Shown: positions 18,916 to 26,960 of the stretch, one piece after another | Layout: each line of letters opens with the position of its first letter | Numbering within the stretch: the stretch's first letter is position 1 | Assembly: GCF_002240565.1 (NCBI RefSeq) | Contig: NZ_MZMO01000001.1 | Span: 992,001 to 1,056,000, forward strand | Direction: 5' to 3' | DNA: 64,000 nt | Source of the DNA: Clavibacter michiganensis subsp. insidiosus | GTDB taxonomy: Bacteria; Actinomycetota; Actinomycetes; Actinomycetales; Microbacteriaceae | The notes under the pieces: model-generated | What the model was told of the DNA's origin: nothing | The model's database searches: none | Seen by the model: only the letters and a program-made list of their open reading frames with translations | Program-made: the position numbers and the translations under genes

Positions 18916-19826
18916 GCACCACCGCCGTCCTCTTCCCTGGCCAGGGCGAGCAGCGCCCCGGGATGCTGCACGAGCTGCCGCCCGAGGGCGACGCCGTGCT
19001 CGCGGCAGCCGCCGACGCGCTCGGCGAGGACCCGCTCCTCCTCGACGCGCCCGACGTGCTGCACGGCACGCGCGCCACGCAGCTCGCTCTGCTCATCGCC
19101 GGGGTCTCCTGGTACCGCGCCGCCGTCGCGCGCGGCCTGGCCGTCAGCTACCTCGGCGGGCACTCCATCGGCCACTGGGCGGCCGCGGTCTCCGCCGACG
19201 CCCTCGACCTGCCCGACGCCCTGCGGCTGGTGGCGCTCCGCGGCGAGGCGATGCGGGCCGCGAGCCCGACGGGATCCGGCATGACCGCGGTGCTCGGCCT
19301 GCGCGAGGAGGCCGTGGAGCGCGTCGCCGCCAGCGCGCGCGACGCGGGTCTGCTCGCCTGGAGCAGCAACGTCAACGCCGACTGGCAGGTGGCCGTGTCG
19401 GGTACGGAGCCCGGCCTCGACCGCGTCAGCGAGCTCGCGCGCGCCGCCGGGGCGCAGCGCGTGGTCCGCCTCGCCGTCGAGGTGCCCGCGCACAGCCCGC
19501 TCATGGCACCGGCGGCCGAGCGCCTGCATCGCGCGCTCGACGGGATCGAGGTGCGCCGCCCGTCGCTGCCGCTCGTCGGCAACCTCACCGGGCAGACGCT
19601 GTTCACGGCCGACGCGCTCCGGCGCGAGCTGTGGCTTGGCATCGAGCGCCCGGTGCGCTGGCGGGACGGCACGCGCGTGCTCGCCGAACGCGGCGTGACC
19701 CGCTGGCTCCAGGTGCCGCCCGGCCGGTCGCTCGAGCGGCTCGCGTCGGCCCTGCCGGATGCGCGCGCGCTCGCGGTGGACGACGTGGGCCTCGACGAGG
19801 CGGTCGCTCGGCTCGCCCGGAGCTGA
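18912..19826 (+). CDS. mdcH: Malonyl-CoA:ACP transacylase of malonate decarboxylase (epsilon)
   Basis: MdcH charges the carrier by transferring malonyl from malonyl-CoA, which activates the decarboxylase. The 304-residue acyltransferase shows FPGQGEQRPGM at the start and the nucleophile motif GGHSIGHWAAAV (Ser in GHS). The His partner is in EVPAHSPLM. It is the last gene of the operon. The 105 bases that follow contain no recognised gene or strong hairpin. Confidence 0.95.
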   Translation: MSTTAVLFPGQGEQRPGMLHELPPEGDAVLAAAADALGEDPLLLDAPDVLHGTRATQLALLIAGVSWYRAAVARGLAVSYLGGHSIGHWAAAVSADALDLPDALRLVALRGEAMRAASPTGSGMTAVLGLREEAVERVAASARDAGLLAWSSNVNADWQVAVSGTEPGLDRVSELARAAGAQRVVRLAVEVPAHSPLMAPAAERLHRALDGIEVRRPSLPLVGNLTGQTLFTADALRRELWLGIERPVRWRDGTRVLAERGVTRWLQVPPGRSLERLASALPDARALAVDDVGLDEAVARLARS

Positions 19827-19931
19827 GCCGTGCGGTCCCGCTCCAGCGCCTCGGCGATGCCAGGACGTACGCGCGGATCCCGATCATGGCGCTCCTCCTC
19901 GTCGCCGGCCGCCGAGCGCCGTGCGCCGCCC

Positions 19932-20492
19932 TCAGTCCGACGGATCCTGTGCCCGGCGCTCCCGGAACGCGACCATGTTCATCCGGTTGCCGCAGCGCAC
20001 GCTGCAGAACCGCTTCGAGCCGTTGAGGGAGAGGTCGACGAGCACGCCGTCGCAGTCGTCGGCGGCGCACTCGCGGAGGCGGTCGGTGGCGTCGGAGCGC
20101 ACGACGTCGACGAGGGCCATGGCGGCCTCCACGAGGATCCGGTCGGCGAGCGGCGCGTCCTCCGGGGTCGCGTGCAGGTGCCAGTCGAGGGCGTCGTGCC
20201 GCACGAGCCGGGGTGCGGCGCGGTGGCGCGCGAGCAGCTCGTTGACGGGATCCACCATGGCGTCGCGGTCGAGTCCCCAGATCTCCCGCAGGCGGGCGCG
20301 GGCGCGGTGCACCTCGCGCAGCTCGCGGTCGTCGCGGTCGAAGCGGCCGGAGAAGCCGCTGCGGGTCATGAGGTCGGCGAGCTGCTCGGGGGTCGCCAGC
20401 AGGTCGTCTCCCGAGCGGGTGGCGCGCGGGGCCGTGTTGAGGATCACGGCGTCGAACGTGAGCACGTCCTCCGTGTCAGGGGTGAAAAGCAA
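19932..20492 (-). CDS. CGNR zinc-finger regulator (ABATE domain)
   Basis: The 186-residue protein has an N-terminal helical ABATE region and a C-terminal zinc finger: CAADDCDGVLVDLS, then FCSVRCGNRMN with the CGNR signature. Such proteins are thought to be stress-linked transcription regulators. The start appears to be TTG 20492, with AAGGAG 5 nt before it; no better ATG or GTG is in place. It is transcribed away from the EamA exporter, which it may control. Confidence 0.85.
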   Translation of the reverse strand: MLFTPDTEDVLTFDAVILNTAPRATRSGDDLLATPEQLADLMTRSGFSGRFDRDDRELREVHRARARLREIWGLDRDAMVDPVNELLARHRAAPRLVRHDALDWHLHATPEDAPLADRILVEAAMALVDVVRSDATDRLRECAADDCDGVLVDLSLNGSKRFCSVRCGNRMNMVAFRERRAQDPSD

Positions 20493-20493
20493 G

Positions 20494-20552
20494 TTGACTC
20501 CTTATCCGAGACCAGTCTAACGTCAGGACCGTAGGCCGCATGGCCCCTGACG
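20494..20552 (+). promoter_or_regulatory. EamA promoter with inverted repeat
   Basis: TTGACT (20494-20499) and TAACGT (20518-20523) are 18 nt apart and form a good promoter for the exporter gene. CGTCAGG (20521-20527) and CCTGACG (20546-20552) are perfect inverted arms with an 18-nt spacer. They overlap the -10 and the expected transcript start, as a repressor site would. Confidence 0.5.
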
Positions 20553-20565
20553 AGACGAGCGCACC

Positions 20566-21525
20566 ATGGAACGACGCCACCTGACCACCGGACTCGTCCT
20601 CGCGGTCGTCGCCGCGGCCTCCTTCGGGTTGTCGGGCGCGTTCGTGAAGCCGCTGCTCGAGGCCGGGTGGAGCCCGGTCGCGGCCGTCGCGCTGCGGGCG
20701 CTCATCGGCGGGCTGCTGCTGGCGCCGATCGCGCTCGTGCAGCTGCGCGGCGACCTGCGGCCCGTGATCCGGGCGTGGCGGCGGGTGCTCGGCATGGCGC
20801 TCGTGGGCGTCGCGGGCGCGCAGGTCATGTACTTCGCGGCCATCGAGCGGATCCCCGTCGGCACGGCCATCCTCATCGAGTTCATGGCGCCGCTGCTGCT
20901 CGTGGCGGTGGCGTGGGCGATGACGCGGCGGCGGCCCGCGGTGCCGGTGCTCCTCGGATCCGTCGCCGCGGCGGGCGGGCTCGCGCTCGTGGTGTCGCCG
21001 TCGGGCGGTGGGGCGCTGGATCCCGTCGGCCTCCTCTTCGCGGTCGGCGCGATGGTCGGCTGCGCCGGCTACTTCGCCATCGCGGCGCGCGGCGCGGACG
21101 GCCTGCCGCCGGTGGCGCTCGCGGCCGCGGGACTGCTCGTCGCGGCGGTGCTGCTGGCGTTGGTCGGCGTGACGGGGATCCTGCCGTTCACCGGATCCGT
21201 CGCCGACGTCGTGATGCTCGGGAGCGTCGTCCCGTGGTGGGTGCCGATGCTCGTGGTCGGCGTGGTCGCGACCGCGCTCGCGTACGGCGCGGGGATCACG
21301 GCGGGCGCGATGCTCGGATCGCGTCTCGCGTCGTTCACGGGCCTGCTCGAGGTCGCGGCGGCCGGTGCCTGGGCGTGGCTGCTGCTCGGCGAGGAGCTCA
21401 CGGCGCTGCAGCTGGTGGGCGGGGTGCTGATCGTGGCGGGCATCGTCGCGGTGCGGTTCGACGCGCGGGCGGAGGCGCTGCCGGTGGGCGGGGAGGCGGG
21501 CGCGGCTGCTGCGGCGTCGGCCTAG
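20566..21525 (+). CDS. EamA-family transporter (RhtA-like exporter)
   Basis: The 319-residue protein has ten predicted membrane helices in two EamA repeats (about 7-140 and 150-290), with GLSGAFVKPLLEAGWSPV and RIPVGTAILIEFMAPLL as in RhtA-type amino-acid exporters. Substrate is unknown. The start ATG 20566 lies about 36 nt after the predicted transcript start. Pairing with a divergent CGNR regulator suggests inducible export of a metabolite or toxin. It converges on the FUSC gene, with only 15 bases between. Confidence 0.85.
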   Translation: MERRHLTTGLVLAVVAAASFGLSGAFVKPLLEAGWSPVAAVALRALIGGLLLAPIALVQLRGDLRPVIRAWRRVLGMALVGVAGAQVMYFAAIERIPVGTAILIEFMAPLLLVAVAWAMTRRRPAVPVLLGSVAAAGGLALVVSPSGGGALDPVGLLFAVGAMVGCAGYFAIAARGADGLPPVALAAAGLLVAAVLLALVGVTGILPFTGSVADVVMLGSVVPWWVPMLVVGVVATALAYGAGITAGAMLGSRLASFTGLLEVAAAGAWAWLLLGEELTALQLVGGVLIVAGIVAVRFDARAEALPVGGEAGAAAAASA

Positions 21526-21540
21526 TCCGCGTGGGACGCG

Positions 21541-22644
21541 CTACGGCGCCGGCGACTCCGCCGCGTCGACCGGCTCGAGGTGCCGCAGCACGCGCTTGAG
21601 GTGCATGGCGGTGAGCACGCCGGGTCCCATCGCCTGACCGAGCTCCTGCGCCCGCCGGTCGACCGCCTCGACGAGCAGGCGCACCTGTCGCGCCGCCTCG
21701 CCCATCGCGCGGTGGCGCTCGGGGGAGTCCGGGTCCTCGAGGTCGAGCACGCCCGCGACCGCGTGGCACGCGTCGCGGATCGGCCCGGTGATCTCGCGGT
21801 CGAGGCCCAGCGCGCCCCGCTCCTGCCAGATGGTGTCCGCGAGCGCCGCGGAGATGTCGCGGACGTGGAACACGATCTGGTCCATCGCCTCCAGCCGGGC
21901 GTGGTCGATGCGGATGTCGCGCTTGTTGACGAGCGCGCGCGGGTTGCCCTTGCGGCTCTCGTCGGCCTCGCGGAGCTCGGCCCGCACAGCGCGGGCGGTG
22001 CCGGCGAGGTCCTCGCTGGCGCGGATCCAGTCGGCGTGCGCGGGCGGGGAGTCGGCCTCGACCGCGTCGCCCACGTCCCGCAGCCGGTCGGCCACCTCGC
22101 GCTGGAACGCGCTGATCCGCGCGCCCGCGGCCCCGCTCGACAGTTGCGGTGCCACGAGCACGTTGATGAGGAGGCCCGTCACGACGCCGACCGCCATCTG
22201 CACGAGGTACCCGAGCGAGTAGGTGTCGGCCTCCTGCCCGCCGATGATCAGCACGAACAACGCCGCCATGGGCACGTACTCGCGGCCGGCGCCGAACCAG
22301 CCGGAGCCGGAGAGGATCACGCCGATGCCGACGATTACGGGGATCGACCACCACGAGGGGCCGGTGGTGAGGATCACGGCGGTCGCGAGCACGATGCCCG
22401 CCGCGAGGCCGAGCAGCGTCTGGAGGCCGGTGCGCGCGGATCCCATGAGCGTCGGGTACATGCTCACGAGCGCGCCGAGCGGCGCGTAGTAGGGGTACTC
22501 GTTCGCGACGCCGGGCACGAACGGCGCGACGGCCCACGCGATGCCGACCGCGAGCGTGGTCTTGGCGGCGAGCAGGAGCCGGTCGGGGGAGACGGAGGCG
22601 TGCCAGGCGCGCGCGACCTCGAGCCGTGCCCTGTCCATCCGCAT
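21541..22644 (-). CDS. FUSC-family (aromatic acid exporter-like) membrane protein
   Basis: The 367-residue protein has about six membrane helices in its first half, with YPYYAPLGALVSMYPT and WFGAGREYVPMAALFVLIIGG, and a cytoplasmic helical second half. This is the half-size fusaric-acid-resistance/ArAE plan. Members export aromatic acids, but the substrate is not predictable. TAGCCT is 6 nt before ATG 22644. Confidence 0.8.
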   Translation of the reverse strand: MRMDRARLEVARAWHASVSPDRLLLAAKTTLAVGIAWAVAPFVPGVANEYPYYAPLGALVSMYPTLMGSARTGLQTLLGLAAGIVLATAVILTTGPSWWSIPVIVGIGVILSGSGWFGAGREYVPMAALFVLIIGGQEADTYSLGYLVQMAVGVVTGLLINVLVAPQLSSGAAGARISAFQREVADRLRDVGDAVEADSPPAHADWIRASEDLAGTARAVRAELREADESRKGNPRALVNKRDIRIDHARLEAMDQIVFHVRDISAALADTIWQERGALGLDREITGPIRDACHAVAGVLDLEDPDSPERHRAMGEAARQVRLLVEAVDRRAQELGQAMGPGVLTAMHLKRVLRHLEPVDAAESPAP

Positions 22645-22650
22645 GTGCCG

Positions 22651-22656
22651 AGGCTA
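22651..22656 (-). promoter_or_regulatory. -10 element TAGCCT of the FUSC gene
   Basis: On the minus strand TAGCCT ends 6 nt before the ATG at 22644. The same hexamer and spacing occur before the genes at 32261 and 48393, which suggests a leaderless transcript. Confidence 0.45.
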
Positions 22657-22707
22657 TCGAGGCGGGGAGCGCCGGGCCGCATCGGGCGTCGCGCTCCCCG
22701 CGCGTGA

Positions 22708-23367
22708 TCAGGCGCGCGTGGCCTCGATCACCATGTCGTCGCGCGACGGGCTGCCGTCCGGGCGCTGGAGGCACGTGATGACGACGAGGCGGCCCGGGGT
22801 GTCGGCCCAGACCTCGGCGTCGTTGGGGAGCTCGCCCTTGGGCACCGCGCGGCTGGATCCCACGGCGTAGTCGACGCCCGCCACCTCGATCACCGCGCCG
22901 GGGGCGACGCTCGCGCTGCCCGCCCGGTCGTCGATGAGCAGGTCGCCGGGACCGGTGCCGCCGCCGCGGATCGAGTGCATCACGACGAAGACCGTGCCCC
23001 TCGCCGCGTCCTCGGGCGCGACGCCGAGGTCGCGCACGCGGTACGCGGAGGAGAAGCCCGGGGGATCCACGACGCCGCCGACCACGTCGACCGCGCCGAG
23101 CGGCACGTCGAGCCCGACCGAGGGGGCGCGGAACCGGCCGAGGCCGGAGTCGACGGACGTGGCCGCGTCGGCGCTCGCCGCGGGAGCAGGCACGTCGGCC
23201 TGCACCGGGGCGCCGGCGAGGTCGCGCGGGAGGTCGGACGCGCCCGGCCACCCGCCGACCGCGGCCAGCGCGCCCGCGACGACGGCCGCGGACGCGACGA
23301 CGATCCCGGCGGCGGCGAGGAGCCGCCGCCGGGCCGCCGGGCCAGCCGTCGTCACAGGGGTCGTCAC
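22708..23367 (-). CDS. Sortase
   Basis: The 219-residue protein has one N-terminal membrane anchor (about 14-35), an Ala/Pro linker and a sortase barrel. The catalytic triad is visible: His in VVMHSIRGGG, Cys in LVVITCLQ and Arg in SPSRDDMV. Sortases cut a C-terminal sorting motif and link the substrate to the cell wall; actinobacterial class E or F is likely. Its GTG start overlaps the stop of the phosphatase gene (GTGA), so sortase translation depends on the upstream gene, which is probably its dedicated substrate. Confidence 0.82.
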   Translation of the reverse strand: MTTPVTTAGPAARRRLLAAAGIVVASAAVVAGALAAVGGWPGASDLPRDLAGAPVQADVPAPAASADAATSVDSGLGRFRAPSVGLDVPLGAVDVVGGVVDPPGFSSAYRVRDLGVAPEDAARGTVFVVMHSIRGGGTGPGDLLIDDRAGSASVAPGAVIEVAGVDYAVGSSRAVPKGELPNDAEVWADTPGRLVVITCLQRPDGSPSRDDMVIEATRA

Positions 23368-24902
23368 GGCCTGCGCAGCGCGGCGCGACGGCGCGCGACC
23401 GTGCGGCCCGCGATCGCGACGAGGCCCGCGAGCCCGAGGGCGGCGAGCGCGAGGCCCGGCCACGGGTCGGTGGCGACGGACGTGCCGCCGGTCGCGACCG
23501 CGGGGCCCGCGTGGCGCGCGCCGGTCGCCGTCGCCGTGACGGCCGAGACGGCCGAGACGGCCGCGGCGCTCACGGTGATGGTCGCGGGATCCGAGACCGC
23601 CCGGCCCTGCGCGTCCACGAGGGTCAGCGTGTGCGTGCCGGGGTCGGTGCCCGCGGGGATCGTGACGGTGCCCGCGGCGGTGCCGTCGGAGGCCGCGGTG
23701 ACGGAGCCGACGTCGGTCGGCGTCGAGTGCAGGACCACGCGGTAGGTCGCGCCCGGGGTGAGGTCGGCGGCGCGGATCGCGACGGTGCCGCCCGCGGTCG
23801 GCGCGGATCCCGTCGGCAGCGCGATCTCCGCGAGCCCGGCCGTGATCCGGTACGTGCGTGTCGTGCGCCCGTCCGCCGCGGTCACCGTGACGGTGACCGT
23901 GCGGCCGTCGACCGCGACGGACGACGTGGCGGATCCGTCCGCGGTGGTCACCCGGACGTCGCCGGCCGCGAGGGCGGGGAGGCCGACGAGCACGACGGCC
24001 CCCGCGGGTCCGGCCGCGTCGCCGAGCGGCACGGTCACGCCGCCCACGGCGATGGAGGCGGCTGCCGCGTCGTCCGAGACGAGGAGCTGCGCGCGGAGGG
24101 CGCTGACCTCCTGGTCGTCGACGCCGAGCGTGGTGCGGATGTAGGAGTCCATCCCCGCGTAGCGCGACGCGATGCCGGCCTCGAACGTGCCCTGGAGGAG
24201 CGCGGGCTTGGCCCAGTCGACGCCGAGCTGCGTGTTCGAGAGCAGGTAGTCGTGGAGGATGTCGGAGCTGCCGACGCCGAGGATCCGGTCGAGCAGGTCG
24301 ATGACGGTGCCCGTGCGGTCCATGCCGTGCGAGCAGTGGATGAGGATCGTGCCGTTGCCGGTGTGCGACGCGATGGCCTGCAGGATGCTGCGGTACGCGC
24401 TGATCATGACGCCCGGGTCCTGGGCGTCGACGTGGCCCTTGTCGATGAGGTCGCGGTACATGACGGTGTCGTCCGGGTAGTCGCCGTCGGCGCCGAACAT
24501 CGAGATGGCGACCGTCTTCGCGCCGGGGATCGGGACGTCGGGCTTGGCCTGGATCTGGCCGGGCGTGCGCAGGTCGATCACCAGGTCGACGTGGTGCGCG
24601 CTCGCGAGCGTCGCGGCGCCGGCCGCGGTGATCTTGTCGAGCGACTCCGTGCGGATCAGGCGGCTCGCGGCGACGGTGCGCCCGTCGACGCCGGTGTACG
24701 CGCCGAGCTCGCGGCCGTTGACGAGGCCGGGCACGTCGGTGATGAGGTGGTCGCGCGCGGTGGGCGCGGGCTGGAGCGCGGGGTCGGCGGCGGCGTGCGC
24801 GGCGGGTGCGCCGATGCCGACGGAGAGCACCACGGCGGCGGCCGCCGCGGTGAGGGCGCCGATGCGCGCGGGGGCGGCACGGCGGGCAGGGGGGATCGTC
24901 AC
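23364..24902 (-). CDS. Secreted tyrosine-phosphatase-like protein with wall-anchor C-terminus
   Basis: The 512-residue protein starts at GTG 24902 (AAGGA upstream) with a signal peptide ending near AHA (residue about 33). Residues about 40-260 form a tyrosine/serine phosphatase with NGRELGAYTG, VIDLRTPGQ and the CX5R loop HCSHGMDRTGT. Beta-rich Ig-like repeats follow (about 270-450), then AVATGG, a hydrophobic helix and a basic tail. The last part resembles a sorting signal of the LAxTG type, although the first residue differs. Extracellular protein or phosphoinositide phosphatases of this style occur in pathogens. A role at the surface is inference. Confidence 0.8.
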   Translation of the reverse strand: MTIPPARRAAPARIGALTAAAAAVVLSVGIGAPAAHAAADPALQPAPTARDHLITDVPGLVNGRELGAYTGVDGRTVAASRLIRTESLDKITAAGAATLASAHHVDLVIDLRTPGQIQAKPDVPIPGAKTVAISMFGADGDYPDDTVMYRDLIDKGHVDAQDPGVMISAYRSILQAIASHTGNGTILIHCSHGMDRTGTVIDLLDRILGVGSSDILHDYLLSNTQLGVDWAKPALLQGTFEAGIASRYAGMDSYIRTTLGVDDQEVSALRAQLLVSDDAAAASIAVGGVTVPLGDAAGPAGAVVLVGLPALAAGDVRVTTADGSATSSVAVDGRTVTVTVTAADGRTTRTYRITAGLAEIALPTGSAPTAGGTVAIRAADLTPGATYRVVLHSTPTDVGSVTAASDGTAAGTVTIPAGTDPGTHTLTLVDAQGRAVSDPATITVSAAAVSAVSAVTATATGARHAGPAVATGGTSVATDPWPGLALAALGLAGLVAIAGRTVARRRAALRRP

Positions 24903-24933
24903 GTTCGTCCTTCTGTGGGGAGGGGATGCGCGC

Positions 24934-24945
24934 GGGGGGGGGGGG
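24934..24945 (+). repeat. 12-G homopolymer upstream of the phosphatase gene
   Basis: Twelve consecutive G lie 32-43 bases upstream of the phosphatase start codon (twelve C on its coding strand). This is in the region where a promoter spacer or leader is expected. Tracts this long are slippage-prone. Confidence 0.85.
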
Positions 24946-25104
24946 CGCAGGCCGGCCGCGCAGACGCGCGGGAGCTCGGCATCAGGATCATCGGGCGCGG
25001 CACGACCCCGTGCATGAACGGGATGTTCTGCTTCCGTGAACTCGCGGTCGCCCGGCTCGTGACCGGCCTGCAGGACGTCCGCACGCGATGGAGCCGGGCA
25101 TTGC

Positions 25105-25127
25105 CATGCCTTGCGTCGCAAGGCATG
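25105..25127. promoter_or_regulatory. 23-bp perfect palindrome, probable operator
   Basis: CATGCCTTGCG and CGCAAGGCATG are perfect 11-bp arms around a single central T. The site lies between the divergent phosphatase gene and a small gene starting at 25136. Size and symmetry suit a dimeric repressor site; the regulator is unknown. A terminator is unlikely because there is no loop. Confidence 0.55.
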
Positions 25128-25135
25128 CTGGCGGC

Positions 25136-25306
25136 GTGGCCAGCGACTCCGAGAAGGTCCTGACGAACCTCCGCAAGGGGGTGCTGGAGTCCGGAACCGC
25201 CTTCCTCATGACCCCGCCCGTCGCGATCGCGCACTTCGTGGCGCTCGTGCTCGCGCTGGTCGCCCTCCTCCGTGCCCCGAAGGTGCTGCGGGTCGGTCGG
25301 CGATGA
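25136..25306 (+). CDS. Small single-helix membrane protein
   Basis: The 56-residue product starts at GTG 25136 and has an amphipathic start (SDSEKVLTNLRKG) and one membrane helix (about 28-44). No family was recognised. An in-frame ATG at 25088 would add 16 residues but would place the palindrome inside the gene. The start is therefore uncertain. Confidence 0.4.
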   Translation: MASDSEKVLTNLRKGVLESGTAFLMTPPVAIAHFVALVLALVALLRAPKVLRVGRR

Positions 25307-25369
25307 CCCGTCACGAGGACCGTCGGATCCGTGAGGTGCGGCTCCGGCCCCGACGAGGAGAGGTGCACC

Positions 25370-25825
25370 ATGATCTACTCGCGCATCGTCGAGGCGAAGG
25401 TCCGGTCGGTGTTCGACCGGATCAACGCCGGCGACCACATGGCGATGGTCGACGGGCTGGGCGACCCCTTCAGCTACCGCTTCCACGGCGATCACGCTCT
25501 CGGCGGTCGACGATCGTCCCGAGACGCGATGATCCGTTGGTGGCGACGTGTCATCAGCGTTCTGCCGGGCGTCCGGTTCACGATCCACGACGTCATCGTG
25601 CGGGGAGGCCCCGGGAACACCCGCATCGCCGTGCGGGCCACCGTGACGGGGCCGCTGCCGAACGGCGAGACCTACGTGAACACGGTCTTCCCGTTCATGA
25701 CGCTGAGGTGGGGCGCGGTCACCGATGTCGAGACGGTCGAGGATCTCCAGGTGCTCGCTCATGCCCTCGATGTCGTCGCCGCGAGCGGCGATGCCGAAGC
25801 CGCGGCGGCGCCCATATCCGGCTAG
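25370..25825 (+). CDS. SnoaL/NTF2-like family protein
   Basis: The 151-residue protein has the cone-shaped NTF2-like pattern: helix with VRSVFDRINAGDHMAMVDGL, RFHGDHALGGRRSSRDAMIRWWR, then strands FTIHDVIVRGG and TRIAVRATVTGPL. Such domains serve as isomerases, hydrolases or polyketide cyclases; nothing fixes the activity here. ATG 25370 has GAGGAG upstream. The next 135 bases hold no feature I can support. Confidence 0.75.
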   Translation: MIYSRIVEAKVRSVFDRINAGDHMAMVDGLGDPFSYRFHGDHALGGRRSSRDAMIRWWRRVISVLPGVRFTIHDVIVRGGPGNTRIAVRATVTGPLPNGETYVNTVFPFMTLRWGAVTDVETVEDLQVLAHALDVVAASGDAEAAAAPISG

Positions 25826-25960
25826 GCCCCACGGCCCTTCCGGCACACCCCACCGCGGCGGGCGGCCCGCCCCGGAGGCATGCGGAGCGGACGGGATCGA
25901 GCGGTCATCGAGCGGTGCATGCGCGCGACCTGACCTCGGCCACCACCGCCGAGCGTGCCG

Positions 25961-26929
25961 TCACCACCAGAACGGCGGCTGCGTCACGTAGGGGCTCTCG
26001 AGCCGGGCGACCTCGTCGTCGGTCAGCTGCAGGTCGAGGGCGGCGACGGCATCGGTGAGGTGGTGGGGCTTCGTCGCCCCGATCACCGGCGCCGCGACCG
26101 TCGGGTTCCGCAGCACCCACGCGAGCGCGACGCGGGCCATGGGCACCTCGCGCTCGGAGGCGACCTGCTCGACCGCGTCGATCACGGGGCCGTCGGCGTC
26201 GGTGTCGAACGCCCGGGCGACCTCGTCGGTCGCCGATCGCGCGGTCGTGGCGCCGCGCGGCCGGGTCAGCCGGCCCTTGCCGTTGGGGGAGTAGGGAGCG
26301 AGGCCCACGCCCGTGTCGGCGCAGAGCGGGATCATCTCGCGCTCCTCCTCGCGCTTGAGGAGGTTGTACTGGTCCTGCATGGCGGCGAACCCCGTCCACC
26401 CGTTCACCGCCGCGGCGCGCTGCAGCTTCGCGAACTGCCACGCGTGCATGGACGAGGCGCCGAGGTAGCGGACCTTGCCGGCGCGCACGACGTCGTCGAG
26501 CGCCTGCGTCGTCTCCTCGACCGGGGTGTCCGGGTCGAAGCGGTGCACGTAGTAGAGGTCGATGTGATCCGTGCCGAGGCGACGGAGCGAGGCGTCGACC
26601 TGCTCGAGGATCGCCGCCCGCGACAGGCCGGATCCGCCGGGGCCGTCGTGCATCCGCCCGGAGACCTTGGTCGCGAGCACGATGTCCTCGCGCCGGGAGA
26701 AGCGGCGGATGGCCCGGCCCACGTACTCCTCGCTCGTGCCCTGCTGGTACACGTTGGCGGTGTCCCAGAACGTGATGCCGAGCTCGACCGCCTGGCGGAA
26801 GAAGGGCGCCGACGCCTCCTCGTCCATGGTCCAGGAGTGCATGCCCCGGGCGGGATCGCCGTACGTCATGCAGCCGAGGGCGAGGCGGCTGACCCGGAGG
26901 CCGGTGGTGCCGAGTCGGGTGTGCTCCAT
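25961..26929 (-). CDS. Aldo/keto reductase
   Basis: The 322-residue NADPH-dependent oxidoreductase shows RLGTTGLRVSRLALGCMTYG, the catalytic Asp/Tyr in FWDTANVYQQG, Lys in LATKVSGRM and His in LYYVHRFDPD. It resembles YajO/general-stress AKRs that act on small carbonyls or sugars. ATG 26929 with AAGGAG upstream was preferred over an upstream in-frame start. It lies 31 bases downstream of the tandem GNAT gene on the same strand. Confidence 0.9.
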   Translation of the reverse strand: MEHTRLGTTGLRVSRLALGCMTYGDPARGMHSWTMDEEASAPFFRQAVELGITFWDTANVYQQGTSEEYVGRAIRRFSRREDIVLATKVSGRMHDGPGGSGLSRAAILEQVDASLRRLGTDHIDLYYVHRFDPDTPVEETTQALDDVVRAGKVRYLGASSMHAWQFAKLQRAAAVNGWTGFAAMQDQYNLLKREEEREMIPLCADTGVGLAPYSPNGKGRLTRPRGATTARSATDEVARAFDTDADGPVIDAVEQVASEREVPMARVALAWVLRNPTVAAPVIGATKPHHLTDAVAALDLQLTDDEVARLESPYVTQPPFWW

Positions 26930-26960
26930 GTTCCTGCTCCTTCGCGGTGTTCCCTCCACG

